Both the position numbers and the translations under genes were made by a program. The notes under the pieces are model-generated. The model searched no databases and was not told where the DNA came from. It saw nothing but the letters and a program-made list of their open reading frames with translations. From Anaeromassilibacillus sp. An200 (GTDB taxonomy: Bacteria; Bacillota; Clostridia; Oscillospirales; Acutalibacteraceae), in the NCBI RefSeq assembly GCF_002160025.1, contig NZ_NFJU01000023.1, positions 1-64,000 of the forward strand: DNA of 64,000 bases, written 5' to 3'. Shown here piece by piece: positions 36,826-45,473 of the stretch. The first letter of the stretch is position 1. The number at the start of each line of letters is the position of its first letter.

Positions 36826-38808
36826 TCACACCCCCTCAAAATAGCCGTTGATGATAGAGGTGCATTGCTCACCTTCCCGATAATGTAGAGTAAAGTAATT
36901 TATAACATTTTCTCGAATCATATCAAGATATCTACCATAAATTTCTTCATCTGTGGAAAGAACCATAACCTGGGAGCTTGCAGACGGTAGATAGCTGGTA
37001 ACGAAATTTGCCCGGTGGGAAGAATCTAAGCGAGCCATGGGTGTATCAATGACCACAGGGGCCTTATAGCCAGAGGTTCTGGCCAGTGCCCACACAATGG
37101 AAATAGCAAACATCTGCTGCTCTCCCGCGGAGAGCTGGTTCTTTAACAACTCATGCCCATCTGGATCAAGTATGGTTACATCTAAACTGTCCGTATCAAT
37201 ATGGATTTTACTCACAAGGGAATCTTTTTCAACCAGAGTCTGGAAGCATTCTGTGGCAGTTGCAGAAAGCTTGTCTATCTTTTCACGCTGTAAACGAACT
37301 TTAAATTCATTAAGAACTTCGATAGACATCACAGAATATTTGATAATACGGGAGTTATCATCATTCGTATTCTCTTTTTCTGCGATAGTCTTGATTAACT
37401 GCAAGCGCTTAGAATGAAGAGCTTCTTTCTGGCGCTCCAAACTCTCGATTAAGCTCTGCTGCTTCTGGTATTGGTCGTCAGCCAAAGCTTTTTTGCGCTC
37501 ATATTCTTTGAGCGTCTCATAGAGTTTCATGGCCATCGTCTTTTCGTCTGACTCACCAAGGTGTGCGTCCAAGCTCATGAGCTCATTTTCTTGCGCATCG
37601 ACATGACTGATTAAGGTTTCGATTTTTTGATCAAGGGAATGGAATATTGTGACAATTAATTTGTCAAAGAGGAGCATGGTCGTGTGGGACATATTAATGT
37701 GTTCCGCACCCTCGCCTGTTGAAGTGAATTTCCCGATCTCTTGCTTGACAATATCAGTAATGATTCTGAGCGTTCTGTCATCGAAATTCCCCTGATTAAA
37801 TCGATCCAAAATATTTTTCTGAATACTTTCGACAATTGGGTCAGAAAGCTTCAGAGCTGCTTTTTTCTGCTCATCAATCTCTGCATCATAAGCTTGTGTA
37901 ACTAATTTGCGGCACATAAAGAGCGGAGTTGCAGGATCAGATACGCGCAGCATAATTTCGTCACGAACTTCTTGCACATATGCCTTGATTTTCTCTTTTT
38001 CTTGTTTTATGGCCTCTCGGCTGAGTGTTAAGTCACCACCAGAAGCCCAAAACTTTTTTTCTTTAGTTTCTATAGCAATTGCAATACTCTCGCAATTTGC
38101 TTTTAAGATGTCAGCCTCTCGACGAGCTGTTTCGATTTTGGAGTTGAGTTCCTTGAGTTGCGCTTCTACCTCTTGGTAACCTTGGTTGACTTCGCTTTTT
38201 TCAAAAGCTTGCAGAGCATCTTTTTTTCGGCGAATTACTTCATCAATATGAGTAATTGCTTTTTCAATCGTAGAAACACCAATTGCGGATTTAATAGAAG
38301 TTTTAATTTGCTCAAATGAAGCGTCGTCAGCCAGTTGAGCGATCTTTTCGTTATCAAAGAAGAAAAATCTTGCTATTCCAAAAGGCAGAATCTCTTCAAT
38401 ATAGTAACTCCAACTTTCCCCAAGGTACTTATCTATTGTTCCGTTTTTCTCAACGACAATAGTTTCATCGACCTTCTTGCCCTTTAACTTCCACTTCCGG
38501 CAGACGCGCAAAGCGGTTCCGTCATCCAAACCAAGTGATACAGCGACATAAGTAAGATCATCTGTCGCGTGCTTATTAATATGCTCTATGAGTAGCCGTT
38601 CATAGGAACGCGCGTTTTCCTGAACATACTTTAATGCCTGCTTTCCATACAATGCAAGCAAAATAGCATCAAGAAAGGTCGTTTTTCCTCGACCATTCAA
38701 TCCACCGATGAGAGTAACATTGCGTTTACCGATTTGGTCCGAAAGACACATTTCGTGATGACCTTTGTAGATGCCAAAATTATGCAATTCGATTTTTGTA
38801 AAATACAT
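36826..38808 (-). CDS. dndD: DNA sulfur modification ATPase DndD
   Basis: 660-aa SMC/Rad50-like ATPase. The N-terminus TKIELHNFGIYKGHHEM leads to Walker A GGLNGRGKTTF (about 35-45). Long coiled coils (about 180-270 and 410-490) flank the hinge. The signature LSAGEQQMFAIS and Walker B PVVIDTPMARLD sit near the C-terminus. DndD works with DndC and DndE to insert sulfur into the DNA backbone, probably by opening or nicking DNA. It is 12 bp after dndC. Confidence 0.93.
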   Translation of the reverse strand: MYFTKIELHNFGIYKGHHEMCLSDQIGKRNVTLIGGLNGRGKTTFLDAILLALYGKQALKYVQENARSYERLLIEHINKHATDDLTYVAVSLGLDDGTALRVCRKWKLKGKKVDETIVVEKNGTIDKYLGESWSYYIEEILPFGIARFFFFDNEKIAQLADDASFEQIKTSIKSAIGVSTIEKAITHIDEVIRRKKDALQAFEKSEVNQGYQEVEAQLKELNSKIETARREADILKANCESIAIAIETKEKKFWASGGDLTLSREAIKQEKEKIKAYVQEVRDEIMLRVSDPATPLFMCRKLVTQAYDAEIDEQKKAALKLSDPIVESIQKNILDRFNQGNFDDRTLRIITDIVKQEIGKFTSTGEGAEHINMSHTTMLLFDKLIVTIFHSLDQKIETLISHVDAQENELMSLDAHLGESDEKTMAMKLYETLKEYERKKALADDQYQKQQSLIESLERQKEALHSKRLQLIKTIAEKENTNDDNSRIIKYSVMSIEVLNEFKVRLQREKIDKLSATATECFQTLVEKDSLVSKIHIDTDSLDVTILDPDGHELLKNQLSAGEQQMFAISIVWALARTSGYKAPVVIDTPMARLDSSHRANFVTSYLPSASSQVMVLSTDEEIYGRYLDMIRENVINYFTLHYREGEQCTSIINGYFEGV

Positions 38809-38820
38809 ATTCTCAGCACC

Positions 38821-40293
38821 TCACTCAGTCCAATTTCCATCGTCAAAAGATTCCTGCATTCCTGTGATTTTTTTTGCACGTTCTTCTGCGATAAGGGCGG
38901 CCTCATGCTCATCACGATAAAATGCTTTTTTTATCTCATGCTCAAAATTTTGAATTACATTTCTCTTATTAGAGATGGCGGCTGCTTTAGCTTCGACATC
39001 TAATAGGGAGCGTTGCATTTCGTACATCAAAGTCTCGTCTGGACATACCGCTTGGCAAGCCTCGCGAAGAATTCTGGCTTCAGCTGGACCAAAATACTTG
39101 TTTTTGCTAATAGATCCATCTTCATAGCGTTTTCCGGTAACAGATTCGTAGATTTCGGGCAACAAATCTTCAAACTCGTGTTTTTCATCTAACCAAATTT
39201 GACGAATAAACCGAAGTTCGTCCATGGTAATCAAGGGAACATCCTTAATTTCCTCTGGTCCAATCTCATGAACAAGCTTCTCAACCTCTAATAGACGAGT
39301 TAAAAAGTACTTGCGGGTTTCCTGTGTATATGGGCCGTGTACCAGTCGCTCGTTATGCCACGTTAGACGCCCATCCATACGGCGAAAATCTCTACGCTTT
39401 CTATCGATATCCCAATTACCGGCAATTTCATTTCTGAATTCAAGCATGGGAAGCATCCACGCTTTCTCTTCGTCATTCTGGATCATGGCCGCCATGGATT
39501 TATCCTCGGAAACCATAGTACATACCCAACAACCGAAACGACTGTTGCCGCAACTGGGCGTAGATGTATCAAGCACCAACGGACACTCGCCATCCGCAGA
39601 AGCACCACTATACATTGCCAACAAGTCCTTATTTGAATGTCCCCAGGGGTTGGGGTATTGTACAAGATATTGCCAGACGTTGTCGTTGCTCCAGTTTTCA
39701 ATAGGAGTAAAAACATAGGAGTTCGGAAACGATCCATTGGGGCTAAGATGATCTCGGTATCGCTTTTTCTCATAACCCTCCATGACGGCTTTGCGGGTGG
39801 CACTTTCGGCTTTGCGCGTTCCAAGGACCAGGATTGCTTCGCTCTCTGCATCCAGGATTTTTTTAACAAAGCGATTTGAGGGGTCGATTTTCATACGGTC
39901 AGTACACCAGCGAAAATCACGCCGAGGATATGGATAGCCCCGCCCTATGAGATTTACCCAGAAGGTGTTGGTGACCTCTGGAACAAGCCTATGTGGAATA
40001 ATAGGTAATTTGTGTTCAGGGTTATTTGCGGCCTCTTTCATGCGCGCAATAGAGCGAGTGGCCCATAGTGCAACAACTGGGGATTCAACCAGAGTGTCTG
40101 TGCTAATAACATGAACGGGTTTGTGTAATTTATCCTTTGGAAGCTGGGAAAGTGCGATCCAAACAAGTTGTACGACGGCAGTGGAATCTTTGCCGCCACT
40201 GTATCCACAAATCCAGGGTATCTTATCTGCTAAATACACTTCCTGTATCGTGTTAAGTACAATACGAATATCTTCTTTTGTTAAATTAGCCAT
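38821..40293 (-). CDS. dndC: DNA phosphorothioation sulfurtransferase DndC
   Basis: 490 aa, PAPS-reductase-like. The ATP-pyrophosphatase loop GYSGGKDSTAVVQL is at residues 30-43. The Cys for a 4Fe-4S cluster are seen in RWCTDRMKI and in CGNSRFGCWVC. VLGTRKAES is a further family mark. I chose the ATG at 40293 (GGTGG upstream, 1 bp after the dndB stop) over a TTG at 40305. DndC activates the DNA phosphate with ATP and passes on sulfur from DndA. Confidence 0.93.
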   Translation of the reverse strand: MANLTKEDIRIVLNTIQEVYLADKIPWICGYSGGKDSTAVVQLVWIALSQLPKDKLHKPVHVISTDTLVESPVVALWATRSIARMKEAANNPEHKLPIIPHRLVPEVTNTFWVNLIGRGYPYPRRDFRWCTDRMKIDPSNRFVKKILDAESEAILVLGTRKAESATRKAVMEGYEKKRYRDHLSPNGSFPNSYVFTPIENWSNDNVWQYLVQYPNPWGHSNKDLLAMYSGASADGECPLVLDTSTPSCGNSRFGCWVCTMVSEDKSMAAMIQNDEEKAWMLPMLEFRNEIAGNWDIDRKRRDFRRMDGRLTWHNERLVHGPYTQETRKYFLTRLLEVEKLVHEIGPEEIKDVPLITMDELRFIRQIWLDEKHEFEDLLPEIYESVTGKRYEDGSISKNKYFGPAEARILREACQAVCPDETLMYEMQRSLLDVEAKAAAISNKRNVIQNFEHEIKKAFYRDEHEAALIAEERAKKITGMQESFDDGNWTE

Positions 40294-40294
40294 T

Positions 40295-41329
40295 TTATCC
40301 ACCAATTTCTTCTGTCATAATATTCTCTATATATGTAGCCATGGCTCTTTGCGAAGCACGATTTGTAGCAACTTTTCCGTGAATAAAGACGAGATTTTCC
40401 CACACTGGGTTGGTTTTGCTCCAATCAATATGCGCCAAATGGCAAAGATGCCTTTCCCATGTATCTGGATATCTTTGAATAATTTGATTACCTCCAGCCC
40501 CGATGGCATTAAGGGTGATACTTAAGGTACAAATTGTATTTTTTCGCACATCAGAGGACTTGGCCTGACCGTTCTTTACTGCTTTCCAAAAAGGAATGTA
40601 CTGAGATACTTGTTCCCAAAAATGAATTGCTAAGTTGCATTTCTCCTCCAAACCTAAGTCCAGATCTTTTAATAAGGCTTCCGTGCCGCTACAGATTGCA
40701 CTTAATGTAAACAGTGCTTTAGATCGGTTGGATATGGAGGTATGTTCTTTTTCGGTCACATCCTGAAAGACATTAACCGTATTAATAACCCGCTTTGCAA
40801 CAATGGAAGACTCTTCCCGCGAGTTAAAAAGAATGTTGATTGATTTTGTAGGACGAATTGCATAGCGGTTAAGATCCGAAAACATTTGCTGGGAATGAGC
40901 GAGACCTTCATCGCGATAGAAAACAACGGAGATATGCTCATTCTTTAGCTCGGGGTTCTTTTTTATTGCTTCCGCAATAGCGGCTTGCCGATGCTGCCCG
41001 TCATTTATGAGAAACTTGGCACTCATAGAAATTGTAATGTGACCGAGAAGGGGCTCGTCTTCATTTAATGGAATAAACTCCATGACACCATCAACGGAAA
41101 CTGTTATCGAAGAAAACACATAGTCATCGGGGTTCTCTAAAATGTAATCTCGAATTTCTGGAATCCTGGCACGGTTGAGAATACGCTGTGCCCGAATTTC
41201 TGGTGGTAGTTGTTCGTCAACAAACTGAAAGATTTTCGGGATCACCTCTAATGGAACCATCGAGGTAAAGTATTCCCTCTTGGCTTGGATACCCTTGACG
41301 GCAGGAAACACAAAAGAAGCGGAACTCAA
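40295..41329 (-). CDS. dndB: DNA sulfur modification regulator DndB (DGQHR domain)
   Basis: 345 aa from a TTG at 41329 that follows GAGGGTG. The annotated family start (SASFVFPAVKGIQAKREYF) falls there. An ATG at 41398 is only about 4 nt from the predicted transcription start, so it is unlikely. The DGQHR motif is INDGQHRQAAIAEA, and FSDLNRYAIRPTKSINILF follows, as in DndB. In studied systems DndB is not needed for sulfur insertion but controls dnd expression and modification level. First gene of the minus-strand dndBCDEA operon. Confidence 0.88.
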   Translation of the reverse strand: MSSASFVFPAVKGIQAKREYFTSMVPLEVIPKIFQFVDEQLPPEIRAQRILNRARIPEIRDYILENPDDYVFSSITVSVDGVMEFIPLNEDEPLLGHITISMSAKFLINDGQHRQAAIAEAIKKNPELKNEHISVVFYRDEGLAHSQQMFSDLNRYAIRPTKSINILFNSREESSIVAKRVINTVNVFQDVTEKEHTSISNRSKALFTLSAICSGTEALLKDLDLGLEEKCNLAIHFWEQVSQYIPFWKAVKNGQAKSSDVRKNTICTLSITLNAIGAGGNQIIQRYPDTWERHLCHLAHIDWSKTNPVWENLVFIHGKVATNRASQRAMATYIENIMTEEIGG

Positions 41330-41353
41330 GAATGGCACCCTCTCTATAACGTA

Positions 41354-41365
41354 ATAGTTAACTAT
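41354..41365. promoter_or_regulatory. 12-bp perfect palindrome in the dndB leader (candidate operator)
   Basis: ATAGTTAACTAT lies between the dnd promoter and the dndB start. A DndB- or XRE-type regulator could bind here. Only the symmetry and position support this. Confidence 0.45.
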
Positions 41366-41408
41366 AGTACACAGCAAGCCCTGCTGAGGAGCGGTCATAA
41401 CATATCAC

Positions 41409-41437
41409 ATTATAAAGCATCGCGGAAGTCATGTAAA
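41409..41437 (-). promoter_or_regulatory. Sigma-A promoter of the dndBCDEA operon
   Basis: On the minus strand TTTACA (41437-41432), exactly 17 bp, then TATAAT (41414-41409). It would start RNA near 41402, giving a leader of about 73 nt to the TTG start of dndB. Confidence 0.8.
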
Positions 41438-41603
41438 GAGAGCGGAAGTCTCTTGTTTGTTTGTTCATTGCAAGATACAAACAACAACGAAAAAAGTTAT
41501 ACTTGTAGAGAATAGTGAAGGTCGCTATACTTGGTACATGGATTACTTATACCAACGATTATCCATGTGCAAATATCTATCAATCTGTAAAATGGGTGAG
41601 TAA

Positions 41604-41999
41604 ATGACCGAAGTAGTTGCGGCCCTGATCTGGAATCAGGACAAGTTTATGATTTGCCAGCGCCCGGCCCACAAGGCCAGAGGGCTGCTGTGGGAGTTTG
41701 TGGGCGGTAAGGTAGAGCCAGGAGAAATCAAGGAGCAGGCTCTCATCCGGGAATGTCAGGAGGAACTGGCGGTCACATTGGATGTGGGCGAGGTATTCAT
41801 GGATGTGATTCATGAATACCCCGATCTGACGGTCCATCTGACACTGTTCCATGCCACTATCCGGGAGGGCGTCCCCCAGAAACTGGAGCATAATGACATC
41901 CGTTGGATCACGGTGGATGAGATTGATCAATTTGAGTTCTGCCAAGCAGATGAAGAAATTTTAATAAGACTAAAGCAATCCAAGAGGCGGAAAGATTAG
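41604..41999 (+). CDS. Nudix hydrolase (MutT-like)
   Basis: 131 aa. The Nudix box is complete: GGKVEPGEIKEQALIRECQE followed by EL, with the catalytic REcqEE core. The front part (AALIWNQDKFMICQRPA) and LLWEFVGGK are typical of 8-oxo-dGTP diphosphatase/NUDIX enzymes of the MutT-CTP-pyrophosphohydrolase group. Substrate not certain. It begins a small plus-strand cluster with the GDSL hydrolase and rhodanese, divergent from the dnd operon. Confidence 0.88.
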   Translation: MTEVVAALIWNQDKFMICQRPAHKARGLLWEFVGGKVEPGEIKEQALIRECQEELAVTLDVGEVFMDVIHEYPDLTVHLTLFHATIREGVPQKLEHNDIRWITVDEIDQFEFCQADEEILIRLKQSKRRKD

Positions 42000-42059
42000 G
42001 CGAAAGTCTCATTAACCACATTAGGGAATGTGAACATACGGAGAAAGGAAAAGCGCAGG

Positions 42060-42593
42060 ATGAATATCATCTGCTTCGGCGACTCTAACACCTACGGCTA
42101 CGATCCCCGTGGCTATTTCGGCGGGCGCTATGACGCAGACAACCGGTGGGTGGACATCCTGGCTGCGGAGACCGGATGGACGATCTCTAACATGGGACAA
42201 AACGGTCGCGAGATTTCATCCGCCGCTCCAGACTTCTCTGTTGACACGGAGTTGCTGATCGTCATGCTCGGAACCAACGATCTGCTCCAGGGCAGAAGCC
42301 CGGAGCAGGCGGCTGAAAAGTTGGAGCGATTTCTTGCGGCTGTTCCGTTAGACCGAAGCAAGATTCTGCTGATCGCACCGCCACCGGTGGCCTTGGGCGC
42401 GTGGGTACCCAGCCCACAGCTCATTGGTGACTCCTGCACCTTCGCCCGATGCTGTAAAGTTTTGGCGGAGAAAATGGGTATCCGCTTTGCCGACGCCGGA
42501 AGGTGGGACATCCCTTTGGCCTATGACGGCGTACACTTCACGGAGCAGGGCCACAAGGCCTTTGCTGCCGGACTTTTGGAGGAACTGAAATGA
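42060..42593 (+). CDS. SGNH/GDSL-type hydrolase
   Basis: 177 aa from the ATG at 42060, after AGAAAGGA. Block I is CFGDSNTYGYDPRG (nucleophile Ser), block III is MLGTNDLL, and block V is YDGVHFTEQGH with the catalytic Asp and His. Likely an esterase or acyl hydrolase acting in the cytoplasm, since no signal peptide is present. Its stop overlaps the rhodanese start (ATGA), so the two are coupled. Confidence 0.88.
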   Translation: MNIICFGDSNTYGYDPRGYFGGRYDADNRWVDILAAETGWTISNMGQNGREISSAAPDFSVDTELLIVMLGTNDLLQGRSPEQAAEKLERFLAAVPLDRSKILLIAPPPVALGAWVPSPQLIGDSCTFARCCKVLAEKMGIRFADAGRWDIPLAYDGVHFTEQGHKAFAAGLLEELK

Positions 42594-42970
42594 AACGAAT
42601 TATCCCTTTCCTGCTTGCCCTTTTCCTGCTGACCGGATGTGGCGGGACTTCTGCCGACAGCTCCTACCAGCAGATCACCCAGGAAGAAGCCAAAGAGATG
42701 ATGGACACCCAGGAGGTCATCATACTGGATGTGCGGGAGCAGGACGAGTACGATAGCGGCCACATCTCCGGCGCTGTGCTGCTGCCAGTGGGTACCATTG
42801 ACGAAACGACTGCTGCTGAGGTGATCCCTGAGAAGGATTCCACGGTGCTGGTCTACTGCCGCAGTGGAAACCGCAGCAAGACAGCCTCCTCCACACTGGC
42901 CGAGTTGGGTTATACCAACATCTACGAATTTGGCGGCATTAATACCTGGCCTTATGAAACAGAGCAGTAG
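42590..42970 (+). CDS. Rhodanese-domain lipoprotein
   Basis: 126 aa. A lipoprotein signal with lipobox LLTGC places the lipidated Cys at residue 17. A single rhodanese domain follows (IILDVREQDEYDSGHISGA, catalytic loop VYCRSGNRSKTA). It would work outside the membrane, moving sulfane sulfur or detoxifying thiols. It overlaps the upstream hydrolase gene. A link to the sulfur chemistry of the dnd operon is tempting, but the outside location argues against it. Confidence 0.9.
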   Translation: MKRIIPFLLALFLLTGCGGTSADSSYQQITQEEAKEMMDTQEVIILDVREQDEYDSGHISGAVLLPVGTIDETTAAEVIPEKDSTVLVYCRSGNRSKTASSTLAELGYTNIYEFGGINTWPYETEQ

Positions 42971-43059
42971 GGCGGGCAGAGGTCTCAAGTGGCACAAAAT
43001 ATGTGCCGCCTAAACAAAGAAATAGCCGCAGGAGCATATGGACAGCGGCACAAGAGCGG

Positions 43060-43560
43060 GCGATACACCCTTGCATCAGGCGCTCCGTGAAGCCCTTGGC
43101 AAACTGCCTGGTCAATGCAGACTGTTATGGAAGACAGGGCTTGGTCATCATCAAAAAGCGGAATGCTATCACCATGTCCAACCCCGGCAGTTTCCGCATT
43201 GAAATTGATGCACCGAAAAGTGGTGGTATCCCCGCCATCTTCCGCGCCTGGCGCGAGCAGGGCTGGAGAGAGCCTGTCATAGAAGAGTCCTTTGAGCCGG
43301 ATAGAACGGTTCTGTCATTATCGCTACTCAAAAAAGAAAGTAGCGATAAAAAGCGGCGATAAAGGAGCAAAAACAGCCGCTCAGAAAATTGCATCCTTGA
43401 ATATCTTACCGATCATGCTTCTGCAAAGTGCTCGGACATTTCCAATATGCTTGGTGTTAAAGACGCACGCGCAAGACGGATGCTCGGTGAGATGATCATT
43501 GAAGAAACAATCGTTACCGAGGGCGGCAATCGGAACCGCATATATAAGCTGAAAGCATAA
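43060..43560 (+). pseudogene. Broken AlbA_2/RecG-like ATP-binding protein, C-terminal remnant
   Basis: Recoverable pieces are LANCLVNADCYGRQGLVIIK, then SNPGSFRIEIDAPKSGG joined directly to IPAIFRAWREQGW. In the family about 23 residues (a 'DPRNGxLxxMFNLI..GERAGSG' stretch) lie between these two, so there is an internal deletion. An in-frame stop at 43360-43362 then separates the C-terminal winged helix (ILEYLTDHASAKCSDISNML followed by IYKLKA) in the same frame. The upstream N-terminal half is missing. This family is often the transcription or DNA-binding cargo of mobile elements. Confidence 0.75.
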
Positions 43561-43761
43561 GGTAACCGTGCGGTGTAACTTCTGGATTGAAGTATTTGTT
43601 ATTTTGCTTGCGGGACAACACCAAAATTATAGAATGGAATGGTCGGGGAAATTTTTGAAACGAAGAATTCGCTAACCAGGAGCGGGTGGTAATTGCGAAA
43701 ATCGCAATTACCACTCTGCACACAGCAACCAAAAGCATATTCAGAAAGGTGAGGTGACCAG

Positions 43762-44463
43762 ATGGCAGACAGAATAATCCGCGCAGGCTACTACCGGCGG
43801 TACGACGGCAAGTTGATCTATCTGGTCACGGCGGCCGAGGATGCGGAAACCGGTGAGGAGACGGTCATCCTGCGCTCCTATTCTTTTTCTGAGGTTCCGC
43901 AGTACTTCACAATGAGCAAGAAATCCTTCTGCGCGTTCATAGAGATCAACGGCGAGCGGAAGGCCAGGTACAAGCGGGTCACCAATATGAAGATCACCGA
44001 GGCAGTCATCTCCAATCTTGCCGAGGACGGTATGCGCGGGCCGATTCGCAAAAAGAGAGCGGAGCGGGATGCTGAATACGACTCCCGCGTCTATCAATCT
44101 GCGCCTACCTACCTCACATACGCCAAAGACCTCTGCGAGAACTATCGTTTCGATTCGGCCAAGTATCGTCTCTGCATGAACGAGAAGCGGTATGCCGCTA
44201 TCACCCGAAGTGACTTTGCCAAACTGAAAGAGGACATACAGTTTCTGGACAACTCGCTGAAGACGGTGCTGCAGGATCACCAAGCGTACTTCCAGGAGCG
44301 GTTCGTGAACGGCCTGTCTATCCGCAAGTACGCGGAAGCCCATCAGCTGAACCGCGGCAGCGTCGACTATCTGCAAAAGAAACTTCTGACTGCTCTGGCG
44401 CAGCTTCTGAAAGAGCGGGATGAAGCAGACGGGATCTGTCGCCTGCGGTCCAAAACAACTTGA
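43762..44463 (+). CDS. Sigma-70 region-4-like HTH protein, right copy
   Basis: 233 aa, intact copy of the gene family also at 10158. ATG after GAAAGGTGAGG. The N-terminal domain (IIRAGYYRRYDGKLIYLV) is of unknown fold. The C-terminus has the helix-turn-helix (FVNGLSIRKYAEAHQLNRGS) and ends LRSKTT exactly as the left copy. First gene of the right mobilisable element; probably controls its transcription. An intrinsic terminator follows at 44483. Confidence 0.8.
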   Translation: MADRIIRAGYYRRYDGKLIYLVTAAEDAETGEETVILRSYSFSEVPQYFTMSKKSFCAFIEINGERKARYKRVTNMKITEAVISNLAEDGMRGPIRKKRAERDAEYDSRVYQSAPTYLTYAKDLCENYRFDSAKYRLCMNEKRYAAITRSDFAKLKEDIQFLDNSLKTVLQDHQAYFQERFVNGLSIRKYAEAHQLNRGSVDYLQKKLLTALAQLLKERDEADGICRLRSKTT

Positions 44464-44482
44464 TACACTTACATCAGGACGA

Positions 44483-44513
44483 GAGCGTCTGCTGAATGGC
44501 AGGCGCTCTTTTT
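44483..44513 (+). terminator. Intrinsic terminator after right sigma-like gene
   Basis: GAGCGTCTGC pairs with GCAGGCGCTC, then five T. Same as at 10924-10953. Confidence 0.85.
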
Positions 44514-44520
44514 CTGTCAA

Positions 44521-44570
44521 TTTTATGTCAGCCCGCTATATGGCTCGGCTAAGTAGTGAGGGGGTATTTT
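44521..44570. other. Conserved intergenic block, possible transfer-origin or control site (right)
   Basis: Matches 10961-11010 with GCTATATGGCTCGG..AAGTAGTGAGGGGG. It lies upstream of the HTH, MobC and relaxase genes, a common place for an oriT. No nick site can be assigned by eye. Confidence 0.45.
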
Positions 44571-44707
44571 CAAAATGAATTTTGAGGAACGGTCAATCGA
44601 GAATACACAACTGCTCTTCGGAGAGGTGATGCCCGTGTCTGAATGACCGGACGGTGTATGGAGGATGATGTTCGTGCTGCAAACGAAGAAAGGACAGGAG
44701 GTGCTGT

Positions 44708-45244
44708 ATGAAGTTCCGGCAGTGGCCCAAACGCGATCCCAACAAAAACTATTTTCTGGTTCCCAACGAAGTATTTCACGTCGGTCTCAATCACCCGGAG
44801 ATCTCGATCTACTGCTATCTGCTGAGCATCGAGGACAGAGAAACCTATCAGTGCTGGCCCAGCTACAAGACCATCGGCAAGGCGCTGGGGATGTGCGAAA
44901 ACACAGTCAGCAAGTATGTGCGCAGTCTGGAGGAGAAAGGTCTTATCCGCACCGAGCCGACCATGATACGGAGCAAGGACGGCAGGCCGCTCAATGGAAA
45001 CCTGCTCTACACCATCTGCCCCATCCAGGCGGCGGTGGAATCGTTCTATGAGCGGCAGTTCCGGCAGCTGGAGGAGGATGCCGCCCGTCAAAGAGTGGCG
45101 GAGCGTCTGGCGGAATCCGCCCGCAGAAGCCCACAGAACGCCCTGTGTGCGCCTTTGGGCAAACCTGCGGGGCTGGATACCCCCCTCGGGCGTGGAGAGC
45201 GGATTTGGGCCGCTTTCGGGGGCGTTTCCAGAGCTGGCTTCTGA
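44708..45244 (+). CDS. HTH domain protein, replication-initiator-like, right copy
   Basis: 178 aa, ATG after GACAGGAGG. The winged helix SYKTIGKALGMCENTVSKYV sits behind KRDPNKNYFLVPNEVF. It is the sister of the gene at 11126, with about 75% similarity over the first 115 residues and a diverged proline-rich tail. In this element it stands directly before MobC and the relaxase, as is usual for clostridial mobilisable elements. Likely a replication or relaxosome regulator. Confidence 0.78.
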   Translation: MKFRQWPKRDPNKNYFLVPNEVFHVGLNHPEISIYCYLLSIEDRETYQCWPSYKTIGKALGMCENTVSKYVRSLEEKGLIRTEPTMIRSKDGRPLNGNLLYTICPIQAAVESFYERQFRQLEEDAARQRVAERLAESARRSPQNALCAPLGKPAGLDTPLGRGERIWAAFGGVSRAGF

Positions 45245-45473
45245 ATCGCTTCCGGGGATGGAAGAAAAAGCGGGGACGAAGGAAAAAGCAGGATAAAACC
45301 CTGGCGCCGCAAGCGCCGCCCGGCCGGTCACGTCTGCCCGCAGTGCGGGCAGTTTCGGGGAGCGTAGGCTGGCGTCTTTGACGGGCAGAAAATAGGCCGT
45401 TGGCGTCAGCTTTCCTCAAAAGCCCTGTGCTGCAGGCTTTTTGCCGATGTCTGTTGGAAGAAAGGAGGATTTT

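Noticed and set aside
41330-41398. Extended N-terminus of DndB from the ATG at 41398
   Set aside because: That ATG is within a few bases of the predicted transcription start and lacks a ribosome site. Family homology begins at about 41329.
42590-42970. Rhodanese as sulfur donor for the Dnd system
   Set aside because: The lipobox places it outside the membrane, and DndA already supplies sulfur. Neighbourhood alone is not enough.
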